A DNA stretch of 47,034 bases from NCBI GenBank assembly GCA_903772945.1, contig CAICTM010000814.1, positions 1-47,034 of the forward strand. The letters run 5' to 3'. Source of the DNA: Seminavis robusta. Taxonomy: Eukaryota; Bacillariophyta; Bacillariophyceae; Naviculales; Naviculaceae. The notes beneath the pieces were generated by a model, which saw only the letters and a list, made by a program, of their open reading frames with translations, did no database searches and was not told where the DNA came from. Shown one piece after another: positions 28,728-39,172 of this stretch. The stretch's first letter is position 1; the number at the start of each line of letters is the position of its first letter. The position numbers were made by a program, and so were the translations under genes.

Positions 28728-30833
28728 ATGGAAACGTCTGGGTGGATGCAGAATGATGCTCGAATGCTCGTAGATTTCGACGACCAGTTTCTAGCAACCC
28801 AGGATGCGAGTCTTCTTGCTCTCAATAGCAGTAGTTCATACACTGGATCTGGCATGGCGAATACAACAGAAGATGAAGCCTATTACGAGGCCGGAAAAGT
28901 TGCCTTGATATTACCTCGGCTTACCGCTGTCATCTCCCTCTTTGCCATTGTATGTGTGGCTATTGAAGCCTGGAAGGATCTTGCTGCCACCAAAAAGAAT
29001 AGAGGTGGAGTGCAAAGTACGACACGAAAGAGTGCCTCCACCATCACGCACATCCAACTGTTCTACCAGATACCGCTCTTTTGTCAAGCTGTTGCATTTG
29101 CCCTAGGATCAACTGCAGCTCCAAATGGAGAGGTATGGGGTGCCATTGGGAACACTGCAACATGCACGGCACAAGGATTCCTCTTTCAATTTGGAGTGCA
29201 TGCAGCCATTGGCTGGGATGCCACCTTAAGTGCAACCTACCTTATGATAGTTCGATATAATGTGGCCGAATTTCGCCTTCAAGCCTGGGAAAGATACTAC
29301 CACATTGTGATTTGGCCCTGCACTTTGGCCATTTGCATCTATCCACTGGTGAGAGGCATGTACAATTTCAACCACTCATTCTGCTGGTTGGAGTCATACC
29401 CAAATGACTGTGTTGGGGACGAATGCATCAGAGGAGAAGGAGCTGCACTTTGGCAAAACATGGCATCGTTCTTGATGATGATTCAACTGGTATATTCTAT
29501 TTCTGTCATGGCTGCCCTGTACTGGTCCATTCGAGGTTTGGAAAATTGGAATAGACGGTACGGCAGCTCTAATTTTGAAAGTCCCAGTTCAGACGAAGCA
29601 GCGGTAAGCCGCCGAAACTCAAGAGCAGTTGGCATCCAGGGTATGATGTACGCAAGTGGAATGGTCACTACCTCCCTCCCAATTATCATCTATACTCTAC
29701 TTGGGAACATGGCAGGAGTCTGGAGCGCAGGCTTCTTTGTGTTTGCCAACTCTGTTGTTCCTTTGATTGGTTACGTTAACTTTCTCATCTTTATGCGAAA
29801 ACGAGCAGAATGCAAAACACGATACGCAAAGCTATTGCGGAAGGCGCATAGTTGGCTCTTTGACTATGAGCTACTCTGCAATTGCCATCTGCAGTGTTTA
29901 CCAGTCCATGCCGGCGAGGTGAATGATACGGCTCCCTCAACTTTGCCACGTGGGAATCCATGCAGTGACAGCGGGCCGCCTGTGCAACCGCAGATGCAAC
30001 CACAGATAGAACCTCTTCACGCAACGGAAGACAAGCAGAGCGATGCGAGTGAGGGAGCGTCCGGGCGATCGGAAGGAATCTGGATTAGTTTCCAGCGGAC
30101 TAGTCAAAGGATCAGTCAGTGGATATCGCAACTTGGTGAATCCCAATACAGCTCCGAATGCGATCGCTTCGATAACCCTCCATCAAGGCCAGTGCGGTTC
30201 AAGAGTGAAGCGGCAAATCCCCCGACCATGCCAGTCAGAGTCATCTCAGAAGTAACCGACGTGGACGCGGGAAAAAGCGGACGATTGAACTCAGGTGAAG
30301 CTACTCCATCCATACCTGTACGACTAGAGAGCTGCACCTTGAGAGCAGGTTCAGAGGGACTACTGGTGGAACGGCAATGTGACGCATCCCCGGCTAAGCC
30401 ACCGAGATTTGCGAGCGAAATTGATGACGTTGAGCAAGATGTGGAGGGCAAAACTTTGGATGTGTCTCCTGCCAAACCGCTGAGGTTCGTGAGTGAATGT
30501 GATGTAGCAGAGCATGGTGAAAGTACCAGGACCCTTGACTTGTCTCCGGCAAAGCCACTGAGATTGGCAAGCCAATGTGGTGTCAAGGAGCAACATGAGG
30601 GCACCGGCAACATCGACTCGACCCCAACCAACCCACTGAGATGGACCAGTGAGATTGATGTCCCGGAGCAAGACGACTTCACAAGAACCTCCAACGTGTC
30701 CCCAATGAAGCCACTGAGGTTTGTGAGTGAATGTGACTTTCCCGATCCCCAGCATGATAGTGTCGGAAGCTTGGACATGCCCCCCTCTAATCCACGGAGA
30801 TTTGAAAGTGAGTGCGAGGTGTCAGAGCTATGA
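28728..30833 (+). CDS. Seven-transmembrane receptor paralogue with PxxPxR/RxxSE tail
   Basis: Single-exon 701-residue protein from ATG 28728 (METSGWMQ); a longer form would need a GTG start. It is a close paralogue of the receptor at 18135-20780: same seven helices, same TCTAQGF at helix 3, same CWLESYPNDCVGDEC loop, same HSWLFDYE after helix 7 followed by a Cys cluster (CNCHLQC). The extracellular leader has an NTT glycosylation site. An 85-bp stretch of helix 1 is identical between the genes (28914-28998). The tail has about nine modules, of a different subtype: PPSRPVRFKSEA and PPTMPVRVISEV, then SPAKPLRFVSECD-type units separated by longer acidic spacers (EQDVEGKTLD). PxxPxR and RxxSE are kept in most modules although spacers differ, suggesting selection on the motif. 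The ligand and signalling partner are unknown. Confidence 0.85.
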   Translation: METSGWMQNDARMLVDFDDQFLATQDASLLALNSSSSYTGSGMANTTEDEAYYEAGKVALILPRLTAVISLFAIVCVAIEAWKDLAATKKNRGGVQSTTRKSASTITHIQLFYQIPLFCQAVAFALGSTAAPNGEVWGAIGNTATCTAQGFLFQFGVHAAIGWDATLSATYLMIVRYNVAEFRLQAWERYYHIVIWPCTLAICIYPLVRGMYNFNHSFCWLESYPNDCVGDECIRGEGAALWQNMASFLMMIQLVYSISVMAALYWSIRGLENWNRRYGSSNFESPSSDEAAVSRRNSRAVGIQGMMYASGMVTTSLPIIIYTLLGNMAGVWSAGFFVFANSVVPLIGYVNFLIFMRKRAECKTRYAKLLRKAHSWLFDYELLCNCHLQCLPVHAGEVNDTAPSTLPRGNPCSDSGPPVQPQMQPQIEPLHATEDKQSDASEGASGRSEGIWISFQRTSQRISQWISQLGESQYSSECDRFDNPPSRPVRFKSEAANPPTMPVRVISEVTDVDAGKSGRLNSGEATPSIPVRLESCTLRAGSEGLLVERQCDASPAKPPRFASEIDDVEQDVEGKTLDVSPAKPLRFVSECDVAEHGESTRTLDLSPAKPLRLASQCGVKEQHEGTGNIDSTPTNPLRWTSEIDVPEQDDFTRTSNVSPMKPLRFVSECDFPDPQHDSVGSLDMPPSNPRRFESECEVSEL

Positions 30834-31323
30834 TGGTGGTCTCTGCTGGCGCATTTTCAACAAGTTCTTCACAGCCAGTGATACGCACATGCACATGAAG
30901 ACAAGATATAGGTCTAAAGACCTTTCGGAGCATCTCTGGCAGTAGCAGGTCCATACAGATAATTCTGGAGGCCGCTTCACCCCTCCTGTCTTCACATGCA
31001 ACTTCCACCAAACTCGTGATACCCGCACAACATCCACCTGCTGTGATGCCTCTGTTATATCTGTCAGAGCACTCTTGGTCGTTATCCTCTTCCTCCGTGT
31101 AAGCAGACCCAGAATAGATCCATTAGTCCTAGTTAACACCTATTTAGCATGCCTTCAATACTGAATCCTGTAGTCAACCAACGTGCGGTGCACGACTCCG
31201 CGGAAACGTGCACCCCGATGCGTGGCGCTCACGGTCAAAGCATCGATCGTGGCTCAATCTATCGTTTCTTCGACGTTGTGGTAGCTTTGTCACACTGATT
31301 GACGGTAGAAAACATATATAACA
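30834..31323. other. Intergenic, no gene seen
   Basis: About 490 bp of 3' flank of the receptor gene and 5' flank of the protease-like relic. An ACATATATAAC box at 31311-31321 resembles a TATA box but lies within 15 bp of the relic's ATG. Confidence 0.45.
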
Positions 31324-32407
31324 ATGGACTCGTCCGAAGAAAACAAGCAGCAGAGTACCGCCGACATGGAATCCGCAAAAAGCAACAACAAGGAACAACG
31401 CCCCGCCAACATGGAATCCGCAGAAAGCAAAGACAGCGCTGATGAAGCATCCACTCTGATTTATGGCTTGAAAATTGACACGGCAGCCACAGAGGTGACC
31501 GCGGCACCATCTGACGTTTCTTCGCTTCCGCCCACCCCAGCCACCCCTGCACCAGAACGAGAAGTAAATCCCAAATTTTTGTGCGGAGGTGATTTTGTTT
31601 TTACAGTGGTGGCCGCGACGACGACCGAGCCGGAATGTATTGAGGCGGCGACGATTGCGTTTCTCTTTTGTCATGATGGCAAGAAATACGGAATGACTGT
31701 CGGGCATTTGAAGCCTTCCACACGGGGATCGATTCTACGCTTTTTGCTTTTGCAACAAACGAAGCTATGGCTGTCAAAATTGGACATGTGGTGGCTTTTT
31801 CGCTCTTCACCGATTCTTTGATATTCCAATTGGATGATGATATCAAGGCAGATCTTGCAAGGTGCGGCTTGCCGACGACACCAAGCATGTAATTGATCTG
31901 TCGAGAGCGGAAGTTGCCTTGAACAACCTCCTTGCGCGCGGAAGCGCACAGCGACGAGGGACTGAGGGGGTCTTCTCTTCTCTTTGGACTACCGAGGGTG
32001 GTAACCCAGATGTTCGGAAAACGACGAGATCTCCAAGGAGGGAGACTGTGGTATGATCGTTTTTGATGGGAACGGAGACCCTCTTTCGATGCACCATGCT
32101 GGTTTCGAAACCACGGGAGTTGGGCCGATTTCGTACGAATTATTCGGTGCGCCTTACTCGCATTATCAAGGCGCATCAAAGCTTCTTTCCGGACGGTGCT
32201 GTATCAGAAAACAATGACAATTTGTGCATTCGGCGGACTACGCCGCAGCGACGAGCCTCACGCCTGGTGCCGCGGATTGGCTGATGCCTCATTTCTTGCC
32301 AAGCACAAACCAATCATCAAGAAGAAACCAGGTGTTTTGAAACTCGCCCAAATTCCTCGATACGTACCCGACCGCGAGCGTCAAGGACAGCACGAAGAAG
32401 AACCTTG
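31324..32407 (+). pseudogene. Frameshifted relic of a chymotrypsin-fold-like protein (VGH ... GDCG)
   Basis: It starts cleanly at ATG 31324 with a Ser/Glu-rich leader, then IAFLFCHDGKKYGMTVGHL (His codon 31705-31707). A shift at about 31705-31715 is needed to reach DSTLFAFATNEAMAVKIGH and FTDSLIFQLDDDIKADL. Another near 31860 leads to LADDTKHVIDLSRAEVALN and GSAQRRGTEGV, and another near 32030 to EGDCGMIVFDGNGDPLSMHH (Cys codon 32047-32049). One more near 32150 gives TRIIKAHQSFFPDGAV. The order VGH...GDCG matches the His and nucleophile positions of trypsin-like folds, with Cys where Ser is usual. All segments lie in the right order on one strand, so this is one gene with at least four indels, not several genes. 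Introns cannot explain all of the shifts. Function of intact relatives is unknown to me. Confidence 0.6.
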
Positions 32408-33099
32408 ACTCTCACTGCCTTTGCCTTGATCTCGAGGGTCTCGGTGCGCCTTGTGGAAGCGCTTGCTTGCATGACAATCCTTTTGGGAGCTTTCCACCAG
32501 TGAGAGCCCTCCCACTTCCGTCTGTAGCTGTACCAGTACGGCCTTGTTCGGGACAGGAATTTGTGACTGAGGCCTTGGTTGTACTGGTACCGTACCGGTA
32601 CCGGGTATCGGTACCGGTGTTTGTTGGTTCATGAAGATGAAGAGGTTGACGTTAAATCGTCGTTTCCAATGTATACGTTAACGATTACTAGCTAGTACGA
32701 TGTATGATGATGATGCTTCCGAGCTTGATCAACCAATAACCATGGATGGAAGAGCTATGGATGCATGTATGTTGATTGATATGTCAAGTTGCGATTTACA
32801 TGTAGTGTTTAGATCATAACTCAGTCCTTACTTTCGTGCATTTGGTTGATGAATTAGTATATATACAATGGCAACCAAATTCTTGACAGAAAGATTGACG
32901 TCTCGTACAGTTTTCCTTTGTTCAGATCATCAGTCAGTGCATATTTCCCTGCCCTACTAGGTTGATATATTCAAGTTTTTTACAATGGCAACCAGATTCT
33001 TGCTTCTGTGGCTAGTAGCAAGGGAGAACTGCAGCATCCATCCAGTCGGCTTGCTGCATCTCGTCGTCTTCCCATGCGTGACGGTCTCATGCTTCATCT
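32408..33099. other. Intergenic, no gene seen
   Basis: About 690 bp. It has a dense run of ACCGGTACC-type palindromes at 32585-32615 and a short direct repeat, ACAATGGCAACCA then ATTCTTG, at about 32867 and 32983. Confidence 0.5.
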
Positions 33100-33876
33100 T
33101 CATGCTGCAGGAGAGCAAGCATGGTTTTGCTGTCTCAAGGTCACCAGAAGGTCTAGGTAGTGACTTCGATAAGAAGGTTGGTTCATGAGGCTTTGGAACA
33201 TTGGCATGCCAGACAATGAATTTAGCCAATTCAAGCAGACCTCGGTTTGTGCTTGATCAAACCTGGAAGAGTGGATATGGCCCATGTTGTTGAGCAAAGC
33301 AAAGACCACCAGGAGCAGGTCAGGGACTTGAAAGTGTTCCCAGTAGTCCTCCACGACACTAAAGGCCATTTCGTAGAGCTCCAAAGCGCCACAGATGGCT
33401 TCCCCTTTTGTATCAGCGTCGCCCCTCTTGAGTGCTTCCAAGTGCATGGTGAGCCCCATGTTGAACAAGAGCATTGCCAAGAGAGGCTCTGCATGACCTG
33501 ATGATCCTGGTGTTGCTATTGTCAAGGCTCGCGAAAACAGTGGCAAAATGCTGTTGCTAGGAGGAGAAGGAGGAGGAGAAAAAGGAATGGAAATCAGGGA
33601 CGGAGTGTTGCTACCATTGGCTGGACTAGTGCTAGCAACGGCACCAGTTTCAGGCCTATTCAAGGTGCTGGCCATTGATTGCAACAAACTTTGCACATTT
33701 TGAGGGCCCATTGGCTTGTTGGCTTCGTTATTCAAACTAGCCTCCAGATCTTGAACGTGTTGCACCGTCGAGAGGGCCCTGCACAGTGTTCCCACGGTCT
33801 GATCTATTTGGCCATGCTGAAGGTGGAGGAGCGCTTGATTGTTCAGATTAACGATGACGGACGAAAACACACTCAT
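33100..33876 (-). CDS. TPR-like helical protein, diatom type
   Basis: Single-exon 258-residue protein with start ATG 33876 (MSVFSSVIVNLNNQALLHL). Residues 10-45 (ALLHLQHGQIDQTVGTLCRAL) and 125-210 (LLAMLLFNMGLTMHLEAL, ALELYEMAFSVVEDYW, LLLVVFALLNNMGHIHS) have the paired-helix pattern of tetratricopeptide repeats; a Ser/Pro-rich linker at about 80-110 separates them. The C-terminus (NHACSPAA) has the short A-A ending seen in related diatom proteins. TPR domains bind other proteins; the partner is unknown. No signal peptide or membrane helix. The gene is isolated, with more than 2 kb of noncoding DNA upstream. Confidence 0.72.
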   Translation of the reverse strand: MSVFSSVIVNLNNQALLHLQHGQIDQTVGTLCRALSTVQHVQDLEASLNNEANKPMGPQNVQSLLQSMASTLNRPETGAVASTSPANGSNTPSLISIPFSPPPSPPSNSILPLFSRALTIATPGSSGHAEPLLAMLLFNMGLTMHLEALKRGDADTKGEAICGALELYEMAFSVVEDYWEHFQVPDLLLVVFALLNNMGHIHSSRFDQAQTEVCLNWLNSLSGMPMFQSLMNQPSYRSHYLDLLVTLRQQNHACSPAA

Positions 33877-34211
33877 GGTGGCTCAATTGATTGCGAGGTT
33901 GGTTGCGGTGATGCGTTAGCTTGTAAAAGCTTGTCTTTTTGCCATCTGGCTCGAATTATTGTGGCGCATAAACTGCCTCGAGACAGCTCTCCTGGGACGA
34001 GCTGTCTTCACGTCCGTGGATCCCGTACTAAACGTACGCAGACACGAGGATTGCTCGATCAACGCGGAAGGAGGGTCGGTCGCCACTGACTTTTCATCTC
34101 TCTCAAGAGTTTACTGCAAGACAAATTTGAAAAATGTGGAACCAATACTGGAGTAGTAAGCTTTTCGAACGACCCAGCATCTCCAGATCCCTAGCTATTA
34201 GCTATGCAAGT

Positions 34212-34452
34212 ACTGTAAAGCGTCACATAAGAAGCTGTAAGTGTCGAATGCGAACTGAATTGGCTGGCAAGTGTCTAAATAAAGAAAAACTGCCTGAAGT
34301 GTGCCGCATGCTGATGACGTCAAACGATGTGCTGTGCCAGTACCGGTATGATTGTAGTGCCGTAGAGCGTCGCATAAGAAGCTGTTTATAGAGAAAGAAC
34401 ATGAGAACTGAAGGGACAGGTTAGTGCCTTTTAAATAAAAGACTTTCTGAAG
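34212..34452. repeat. Diverged direct duplication of about 90 bp
   Basis: Copy A (34212-34299) and copy B (34358-34452) share CATAAGAAGCTGT, then GAACTGAA, then TAAATAAA and CTGAAG in the same order with substitutions and small indels. Noncoding. Confidence 0.6.
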
Positions 34453-35006
34453 ACAGAAGAGGACTCGAACAGACCTGGCCAACGCAAAATGACGCACAAA
34501 AGAAGGAGCCCATTTTAGCGTGGTAAAGTTTCGTGAAAGTCGCTTGATGACTTGAAAAGAGGCAGCATACTACGCTGTAGTGTACCGGTATAGTCGAGTC
34601 TTCGCATTTTTTGATTATTTTCCCACGTGCGCACATTTTGGTCGGTCGCGGCTGTTTTTTACTGCCTTGATTACCTGAAAAGAAGCTAAACGGCGAAAGC
34701 GAGTGACAGTCGACTCGTCACTCTAAACGTTGGCCTCTTTGGATTGGCCCTCCTTTGTTTGGGCCTCGGCACGTTCCCAAGTGACGTTGGCATCCCTTCA
34801 AAGCAGTCTGTTTTGCGTCCATTTGTCTTGCATTCGACAGATGTCCTTCCGTCATACGATAGCAAAAAGTGACTGAATTATAAGAAAAAACTGGGACTGC
34901 TGAGGTCCACTGTAACTCGGTCTGACGCTGCACGTGCACGTGCTTGTTCTCCTTTCCATCTCAGTACAGTACTGGTACGGTATGAGATCCACATATTTTT
35001 AACGGT

Positions 35007-35285
35007 GCTGCTTGGCCACCTCCAACACCCAGCTACCAGCCAGAAGACTGGTTCCATTGTAACCTGTTGATCTGGGGTAGGTTTAATTTCAATAAAATCA
35101 CAAAATACCCCATTTCGCAGATGTTCCTTCAAGCAGTTTTCAAAGTTTCAAATATTTATTTATTCTGACGAATCCTGCTTTCATTTTGCTGTGTTCTTTA
35201 GCCTGCTTTTTGGATGAAACCTGTCTTGAGCAATGGAACCAGTCTTACAGCTGGTAGCCAGCTGGCCAGTGAGGCTCCAAGCAGC
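35007..35285. repeat. Imperfect inverted repeat, 60-bp arms
   Basis: The left arm (35007-35066) and the reverse complement of the right arm (35221-35285) share GCTGCTTGG, CTACCAGC and AAGACTGGTTCCATTG in order. The loop is about 155 bp, AT-rich and noncoding. It could be a short fold-back element or a transcript hairpin. Confidence 0.65.
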
Positions 35286-36303
35286 CGAGAAGACTCGATA
35301 GCCACATGTACCCAAGCAAGAAGAGATTCTCAGTAGCCAATAACCATCTATGAGGTAGAATCTAGCTAGCTAGCTGATACCGGTAGTGGTAGAGTTGGCG
35401 AATTGCCGCTTGGTGCTTGGCTGGAGAGTACATAGTAGAGTACACCATGAATGTACCAGCCATCGGGTTGCCTTCCAGTAACATCTATCTAGCTAGAACT
35501 ACCGGTACCGAAAACCGCGGTACCGTACCGTACCTATGGTCCCAGGATACCGATACCAGTACCAGTAAACCCGGGCGTTGGAGTTGGTCCAGTAGAAGGC
35601 CCTGTCGTTCCATGGGTCGGCCTGCCTTTTCAGCAGTGGTTATTGAGTACTCTACGAAGGTTGTTGGCATATCTCCGATCCATTGCTTGGCTATTTGCCA
35701 CTATTTTGCTTCCCCCGGCCGCACATGCGTACTGCTGCAGTTTTGTGCTATTGAATTTCTCCTACCTGTAGGATCCCAACCAGGAAAGACCGATGGCGGA
35801 CGCAGCAGCGACGACCAGGAGGGGGCCCATGGCTGGAGCACTTGGCCCTGCTGGTTTCTCTGGGCACCAGTCCTTGCTTCGCTCCAAACCAATTCTACAC
35901 TGGTTCCTGACTCGGAAAGTATGCCTTGTTGCCATCGTAGCTCTTGAAAGCAATTGATGCATGCGCTGGGGGGTTGCCATTGTTCACGAGTGCGGTGGAT
36001 GATCTCTCTTGTGCTGGGCTATTTGGTTGGTGCTGCATCAATACGGTGCTGCAGCTCTCAGCCACGGTCGCCAATTACATACATGTAGGCAGTCATCGTT
36101 TAGGTTAACACGATGCAAATATATGATGAGTGCGTTTACTTGCTGCTTTTATCTATGATCTTTTTATTAAAAGAGTCTCTGTAGGGACTGCTGCTTGTAT
36201 GATTGATGTATCTTGCTTGTAGTAGGGAGGTGGATGAGGTAGGTATGAACAGGGAGGAGGTATTGCTTTGTACAACTTGTTGCTTTGTGCGCAAGATTGT
36301 TTA

Positions 36304-36885
36304 TTAATAGACGGTCAAACCGCCCATGGAAGTGCCTTGCGTGTGGACGGGCATCATGGCCCCAGCGGCAGCCGCCAATCCCTTCATGAGAGACTCGCCG
36401 AGCATGACCCGCTTCATCTTTTTCGTGGCAGACTTGAGTGCGCTTCCTCGCTTGCTGGCCTTGTTGGTGCGTTCCCGAGACTTGATAATGGCTTGCACTT
36501 CCTTTTCGGCCGCTCGAATCTCCTCTTCGGGTACCCCAAACACGTTGGCCAGCATATTCTTACGGGTAATACTGGACAAGCGCCTCAGGAATTTGCGGGG
36601 TGGTCGATCGGCTTCGTATGTGTCCAGTGATTTGGATTCGTGTTCCACAAAGTCCCAACCAATGCTAATGGGAGGACCCACTTGGACATCGGGGTGATCT
36701 CCGACAACGCGGTTGTACTCGCGTATTTGGATGGATCCAAACGAAACAGACTTTTTGTTGCTGTGGAGAGCTTGATCAATTTCATCTACATCGACCGTCT
36801 TTATCAGAGGCTCTTCTGGAGTAGCAGTGATCTGAGAGTGTTCAGAGTCGCTCAAGAAGTCGGCTTGACGTTGGAGAGGAGGCAT
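36304..36885 (-). CDS. Conserved diatom protein of unknown function (VSFGSIQIREYNR)
   Basis: A 193-residue protein from ATG 36885 (MPPLQRQADFLSD). The frame is open for 100 more codons upstream, but those residues are Cys-rich and not protein-like, so the internal ATG is chosen. KKSVSFGSIQIREYNRVVGD followed by DVQVGPPISIGW is a block I associate with a widespread diatom family of unknown function. The middle is basic (PPRKFLRRLSSITRK) and a helical segment follows (VPEEEIRAAEKEVQAIIKSRE), then a basic Lys/Ser-rich stretch (KASKRGSALKSATKKMKR) that could be a nuclear signal. The C-terminus is Ala/Gly/Met-rich. No membrane helix. Confidence 0.75.
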   Translation of the reverse strand: MPPLQRQADFLSDSEHSQITATPEEPLIKTVDVDEIDQALHSNKKSVSFGSIQIREYNRVVGDHPDVQVGPPISIGWDFVEHESKSLDTYEADRPPRKFLRRLSSITRKNMLANVFGVPEEEIRAAEKEVQAIIKSRERTNKASKRGSALKSATKKMKRVMLGESLMKGLAAAAGAMMPVHTQGTSMGGLTVY

Positions 36886-39172
36886 GGTGGATTGGTCTTT
36901 GTTGAATTGGTAGCTAGAAGATAAGAGTGCGAAAAGTAAGTATTGCACTTCGCCGAGAGAATGAAAAATTGTGAGTGTTGGCAAGCTGTTGCTGTGTTTT
37001 GTGTGCGGCTGGTGAGCACCGGGGCTTGTTTCCATTCTGACTAAGCATGGCCAAGGCGCAACGCCACACGAGCCGCACGACTTGAGCTGGAATCTGCTGG
37101 ATTTTCCTCGGCAGCAATTTCTGGTACAAAATCCACGTACGGGAATGACGCAATGCGCAGGTCTGACACAAGCCGTCGGTCCCACCAGTGTAACAGAGGG
37201 CTTCTAAAGCATTCTCACGAGCCAATCCTCTCACATCCGGCCCTTTCTCAACGGAATTGATAATGACCGGATCCAGCGAATTTCAAAGGTGCGAAAGAAT
37301 TCTATCTAAGTATCCTTCCAGCAAGGCGGTCAGTCGAAAGAAATGATAAGTGAAGGATTGTACAGTTCTCCTTTCCATTAATTCACTCTGCTACCAAGGT
37401 GGTCGAGTGTTACGGTCGTGGCATAATCGCTGAAGCTGGTCTTGTGAACGGAAAGACCGTTCAAAATATCTTTCATCATCTGCACTTCCGATCCACCCAG
37501 CACCCAGCACTCGACTTTCATTCCTCCCTTCACCCTTTACTCTCAGCACTCGACTCGACTGACTCCATGGAGCAAAGGTAACTCCCGCGACCCTGAAAGA
37601 AGCTGGTTCACGTGCCATCATCAGACGGGGCTCGACCCCACGCGGCTTTGCATCCAAAGGTTTCTTCGAGCCTGCACAAGAAACGTATCCGGTCTATACC
37701 AGCAAGTCAATCCGTTTCCAGGAAGCAAAGCTACTGGTAAGTACCAAAAGATCCTGCCTGTGAACTTTCATTCCTCCTTTGACTCGAGTATATACAGCCA
37801 GAATTACGAGGGGCGAGATGGCTGCCCCCGCCAACAAAAGCTCACAAGTCACCTCGGTTACGCACCTCCAGCGGAGCCGGTGGGTGCGGTATCTTTCCAA
37901 ACTGTTTCTTCCAAGCTGCTCAAGAACTATGATACAGTCGTTCGCCACCGGTACCGGTATAGGTACTTGTACGTCAAGAACCTAAAAGTTGCATTGCCCC
38001 GTCGAAGGAAATCAAGGCCGCGCAAAACGTGGAAACTGCGTCATCGTGGGAGAGATAACAATGATACAGAACTATCAACAAACCTCAGTTTTTAAATGTC
38101 ATCGCGCATACAAGCAACATAGATAAGGAGTTTGCTGGGAAGGACAAGACGGCAGCCATGCATAGTACCCTTCTGTAGTATCGTTCGTGTTTCATGCTGC
38201 TATACCGCTCTTGACATCGTTGCAGCACGGATTGGCCATTGGTGATGCTTCGGTTTGCTCTGTTCTAGATCAGTTTTGGGGACGGCCACGACGATCATAT
38301 CCAGGTCGAGAACAGCCACGGAAAACTTGCATGGGTACTAGAAGTCCCGAATCAATGCCCACGTTTCTGGTACAAGTAGCTGGTCCAATCCACGACGATG
38401 ACACTCGAAAATCAAGCAAGTTCGCTGGTCCAGATGATGATGGCACGCAGCAGTTCTTTGTTCATGACTGTCGAATCCCATTTTTGATGGGATCCTCGAT
38501 GGGTGTACCAATTCATGTGGTGCCTCTGTGTCATAATATGCTTCGGACTGAATTGGTTCTCGATCATGACACCTCCAACCCGGTTCATTAGTGCTGGTTG
38601 GCTGGTTGTTTCTTGTTGCCTTGACAACTAACAAACAGTGGATTGGCTTGACTCGTCACTCTTTGGAGAAGAAGGACGACATGGCATACACTGATGGTGT
38701 ATGCTAGCTGTGGAGTGAAGTAGCGAGTTGGGGTTGGATTGGGTTGGGTTGGGTTGGCCTGCATTTGAGTTCACGATCGTTTGGTGTGGGCGAGCCTTGG
38801 GTTTAAATTGCAAGTGGTCAAAGTGATACAACTGTGAATTTCAGCTACACGTACTGCACTAGCCAGATTCCAAACAAGAAAATATTGTACGTGCATTGGC
38901 TGTAGATTTTGTCTCTACCGGTACCGGTAGCTAGAAGATACTAGTAGGACACTCTCCAACCTCATTCAGAAGCAGCACCATGAAGGGAACAGGTTGGAGT
39001 ACGTCGAGCCCAAGTCACGGTGGTCATTGATGAGGAAGACAGGAAACCAGAGCCCACGGCTTCGCTTCCATCAGCATCAAAGTCATTCGTGCTGCTACCG
39101 TACCGGCACAGGTAAAACCACCTTCGCAACTTCCTGCACCATGTTTGCCTTTAGGCCTTGGAATATTTTTCT
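36886..39172. other. Intergenic, 2.3 kb, one weak ORF
   Basis: A 134-codon plus-strand frame (38187-38591) ends FVHDCRIPFLMGSSMGVPIHVVPL, which looks somewhat protein-like, but I recognise no family and its start is unsupported. A G-rich run of GGGTT units lies at 38730-38757, and TACCGGTA palindromes near 37950 and 38920. Otherwise nothing clear. Confidence 0.4.

Larger units (their letters stand above)
33877..36303. other. Intergenic, 2.4 kb, no confident gene
   Basis: Contains a diverged direct duplication (34212-34452) and a long imperfect inverted repeat (35007-35285). A 176-codon plus-strand frame at 35417-35947 starts in DNA dense with TACCGGTA and CTAGCTAG palindromes, has no recognisable domain, and is not accepted as a gene. 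Confidence 0.5.

Noticed and set aside
35417..35947. 176-codon plus-strand ORF
   Set aside because: Begins inside dense TACCGGTA and CTAGCTAG palindromes typical of spacers and shows no domain.
38187..38591. 134-codon plus-strand ORF
   Set aside because: Its C-terminal part is mildly protein-like, but without homology search or a supported start I cannot call it a gene.
38730..38757. Interstitial telomere
   Set aside because: Units are GGGTT, not TTAGGG, and only three to four copies.
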